Shown here one piece after another: positions 62,701 to 64,000 of a stretch of DNA of 64,000 bases; position 1 is the first letter of the stretch, and each line of letters begins with the position of its first letter. Origin of the DNA: Streptomyces dangxiongensis. GTDB taxonomy: Bacteria; Actinomycetota; Actinomycetes; Streptomycetales; Streptomycetaceae. The stretch is from NCBI RefSeq assembly GCF_003675325.1, contig NZ_CP033073.1, forward strand, positions 7,688,001 through 7,752,000. Reading direction: 5' to 3'. Position numbers and translations under genes: made by a program. The notes below the pieces were generated by a model. The model did no database searches. It had not been told where the DNA came from and was given only the letters and a program-made list of their open reading frames with translations.

Positions 62701-63661
62701 GCTCGGAGACACGATCGAGTCCGAGGTCGGCTCCCGCCAGGCCGCGGGTGTCCCGCAGCAGCCCGGCCGCGGACTGACCTCCTCCGGCCACCACTTCCTG
62801 TCCGCGCTGCCCCGGCTGGACAGCTCGTCCGCCACCGACGACCTCACCGCGGCCACCAAGATCGCCGCCGCCGAGATGGGCACCTTCTGGACCGGGCGCA
62901 CCGCTCCGGGCGTACGGCTGCTGCCCAGCACCCTGCCCGCCGGGCAGCTCCCCCCGCCGGAGGGGGACCTGCGGGTCTGCCTGGGCTGGGACGAACAGCG
63001 TCTGCAGCCGGTCTGGCACGACTTCTCCGCCCACGCGAGCCTGCTCGTCTTCGGCGACGCCGAGACCGGCAAGACGAACGCCCTGCGTCTGATGGCCAGG
63101 GCGATCACCACCCGCTTCTCACCCGCCGAGGCCCGCATCCTGCTCGGCGACCCCGAGCGCGGACTCCTCGCCGACGTGCCCGAGGAATACCGTGCCGGGT
63201 ACACCGTCGACGCCGACGGGCTGCGGCAGCTCGCCCAGAGCGTCGTGGTGACCATGACGAAGCGGCTGCCCGGTGCCGACGTCTCGCCCGAACAGCTCGC
63301 CGAACGTGACTGGTGGCAGGGGCCACGACTGTTCATCCTGATCGACGACTACGACCTGTTCGTCGCCAGCAGCCTGGACAGCCCCACCACCCCGCTCGTT
63401 CCGCTGCTGGCCCAGGGAGCCCACATCGGCATGCACCTGGTCATCGCGCGTTCCACGTCGAGTGCCATGCGCGCCATGATGGAACCGCTGCTGCGCCGGG
63501 TCTGGGAACTCGGCAATCCGGCCCTGGTGCTCTCCTACCCGAAGGAGGAGGGCAAGTTCATCGGCGAGGCCAGGCCGCGCACCCTCCTCCCCGGCCGCGC
63601 CCAGTTGGTCACCCGGCGCGATGTCCGGCTCGTCCAGACCGGTCTGGTGGACGACGCCTGA
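59711..63661 (+). CDS. eccC: Type VII secretion ATPase EccC (fused EccCa-EccCb, FtsK/SpoIIIE type)
   Basis: 1316 residues from ATG 59711 (GGAGA upstream). Two membrane segments (about 43-62 and 66-84) lead into a cytoplasmic region with three ATPase domains. D1 (Walker A ATGSGKS, 476-482) has the Walker B LLVIVDEFSELL with Glu. D2 (APQTGKS, 834-840) has FLVVDGW without the catalytic Glu, and D3 (DAETGKT, 1116-1122) has LFILIDDYDLF. The fused EccCa-EccCb arrangement is usual in Streptomyces and Gram-positive T7SSs outside mycobacterial ESX-1. It is the motor that recognises and moves WXG100/Esx substrates through the inner membrane. The loop around 690-740 is a Pro/Glu-rich linker typical of streptomycetes. 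The next gene is eccD. Confidence 0.96.
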   Translation: MNTVVVKRPPRASGPPAPEGQIELAQPPVLGEPAMADLGSVVVMLPMGIGAGAMGMMFFVGGSATTYMMSGMMGIAMMSMGLGQLGRSGLDRKRRMRAERRDYMRYLAQLRGQVREAAAAQVTAAVYDNPSPRQLWSLARGSRVWERRAAHDDFAKVRIGLGTRRAALELVPPQTKPVEDLDPLAAISLRRFGEAFQTVPGMPIPVALRSFTSVEFAGDIDDALDLVRAMLGQLAVLHSPDELRVAVLCDRQDRDAWEWVKWLPHNAHPRERDQAGPLRLVATDHGELLDLLGPEILDRGDHDPQATPSAAEPFVVVVPHRTQVPPDSRMLGNGLRNTVLLDLTGAMPGGPSVLRLTAENGTVSFPVGDDARAQAEADALSLDGAENLARLLAPLRTGGTIDLTDNPFESNFELTALLGIRDVRAFDVAAQWRRRTDQAARLRVPIGVTENGEVVELDLKESAQAGMGPHGMLIGATGSGKSELLRTLVIGLAATHSSEILNFVLVDFKGGATFLNMERLPHTSAVITNLADELPLVDRMQDSINGELIRRQELLRSSGYASLYEYEKARLAGASLAPLPSLLVIVDEFSELLASKPEFVELFVTIGRVGRSLGVHLLLASQRLDEGRIHRVEGHLSYRIALRTFSSMESRSVIGVAGAYELPSTPGNGYLRVDTTNLVRFKAAYVSGPCPEPPATGPVHEPTGAGPGEPVDFGLDQQRPVPGADEPAETRPEPEPAAHSDSDETLLDILIERLTNAGPPARQVWLPPLAESPSLDQLLPGIVPDPVRGMTAESPDLGSLRVPLGMVDRPHEQVRELLVADLSAAGGHLGLVGAPQTGKSALLRTLMLSLALTHTPEEVQFYCLDLSGGGLVSTAGLPHVGSVATRLERDKVLRSVEEIAQLLERREQVFTARGVESMAAYRELRRAAGVDDPHGDVFLVVDGWGTLRQEYEDLDERITAIASRGLSFGIHVVVSAVRWSEIRNKLRDLLGTKFELRLGDTIESEVGSRQAAGVPQQPGRGLTSSGHHFLSALPRLDSSSATDDLTAATKIAAAEMGTFWTGRTAPGVRLLPSTLPAGQLPPPEGDLRVCLGWDEQRLQPVWHDFSAHASLLVFGDAETGKTNALRLMARAITTRFSPAEARILLGDPERGLLADVPEEYRAGYTVDADGLRQLAQSVVVTMTKRLPGADVSPEQLAERDWWQGPRLFILIDDYDLFVASSLDSPTTPLVPLLAQGAHIGMHLVIARSTSSAMRAMMEPLLRRVWELGNPALVLSYPKEEGKFIGEARPRTLLPGRAQLVTRRDVRLVQTGLVDDA

Positions 63662-63733
63662 CCGCTCCCTCCGGCGGACACGGACCCCGCCGCACCGCCA
63701 CCACGCAGGCCGCCCCACAGGAGCCCCCACCCC

Positions 63734-64000
63734 ATGTCCCTCTCCAGCATCATGCCGGACCTCGACGGTACGGCCGTCTGCCGGATCACCGTCGTCGGAC
63801 CCGAGCGCCGTGCCGACCTGGGCGTGCCCACCGCCCTCACCCTGGGCACGCTGCTGCCCGTACTCGCCGCACGGCTGGCACCCGACGGCGCGCCCGCCGG
63901 CGGGTACGTCCTGCAGCGTCTGGGCGAGGAGCCGCTGGACCCCGACGACACCCCCGAATCCGCAGGCCTGCGCGACGGCGACCTCCTCCACCTGCGCCCG
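63734..64000 (+). CDS. eccD: Type VII secretion protein EccD, N-terminal part (cut by window edge)
   Basis: The first 89 residues from ATG 63734 are visible. They form the ubiquitin-like (YukD) domain that opens EccD: AVCRITVVGPERRADLGVP TALTLGTLLPVLAARL, then YVLQRLGEEPLDPDDTPESA GLRDGDLLHLRP. In complete EccD this domain is followed by eleven membrane helices that form part of the secretion pore. Location directly after eccC supports the assignment. The rest lies outside the window. Confidence 0.88.
   Translation, partial: MSLSSIMPDLDGTAVCRITVVGPERRADLGVPTALTLGTLLPVLAARLAPDGAPAGGYVLQRLGEEPLDPDDTPESAGLRDGDLLHLRP

Overview
The window looks like chromosomal DNA of a Streptomyces (or a very close actinomycete). 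Coding regions are extremely GC-rich with G or C in nearly every third codon position, and GTG or TTG starts are common. The gene families are typical of the genus: a streptogrisin-type protease, a secreted GH9 cellulase with a CebR-type operator, a gamma-butyrolactone-receptor-like TetR protein, many one-component regulators paired with the gene they face, and a type VII secretion cluster. No tRNA, rRNA, CRISPR array or intact insertion sequence was seen. The window cuts a LuxR-type gene at its left edge and eccD at its right edge.

Layout. 0-10 kb: end of a LuxR regulator, a membrane protein, a secreted two-domain YncE/phosphoesterase, an ABC-2 exporter pair, a small trypsin-like protease, an Rv0909-type small protein, and a histidine kinase/response regulator pair whose kinase has lost its N-terminus at a rearrangement junction. 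10-14 kb: HxlR regulator facing a quinone-oxidoreductase-like enzyme, then MarR regulator facing an alpha/beta hydrolase broken by two single-base C-run changes. 14-20 kb: secreted hydrolases (SGNH esterase, S1 protease, GH9 cellulase), two of them preceded by GAGCGCTC-centred palindromes. 20-25 kb: ScbR-like receptor facing a HAD phosphatase with a TTA codon, a second HAD protein, and an MFS/DeoR divergent pair. 26-32 kb: TetR regulator facing a four-gene molybdenum hydroxylase operon of the PaoABCD (YagTSRQ) type. 32-42 kb: proteins of unknown family (one duplicated and decayed), a 2H-phosphoesterase-like protein, a drug-efflux MFS, a PASTA-like lipidless membrane protein, a kinase-like protein, a formate/nitrite-type channel, and a decayed FG-GAP secreted protein. 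42.8-50.5 kb: a LacI regulator facing a six-gene operon that joins a polyamine-type ABC importer to FrlB-like deglycase and FrlD-like kinase, most simply a fructosamine (Amadori product) uptake and catabolism operon. 50.6-52 kb: a scar with a truncated DUF998 protein and a tyrosine-recombinase fragment. 52-56 kb: TetR facing a frameshifted HSL-type esterase, then an acyl-CoA synthetase and a cysteine-less AhpD/CMD-fold protein. 57.5-64 kb: a LuxR protein with a degenerate receiver, a membrane-anchored bulb-lectin protein, two strong tandem terminators, then eccC and eccD of a type VII secretion system.

A recurring theme is a regulator divergent from its presumed target with a clear palindrome between them (HxlR, MarR, ScbR-like, DeoR, two TetR, LacI). 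A second theme is one-base differences in C or G runs that break otherwise well-preserved genes at 12.8, 13.2, 41.3 and 53.3 kb. These are either recent pseudogenes or uncorrected homopolymer errors in the assembly.
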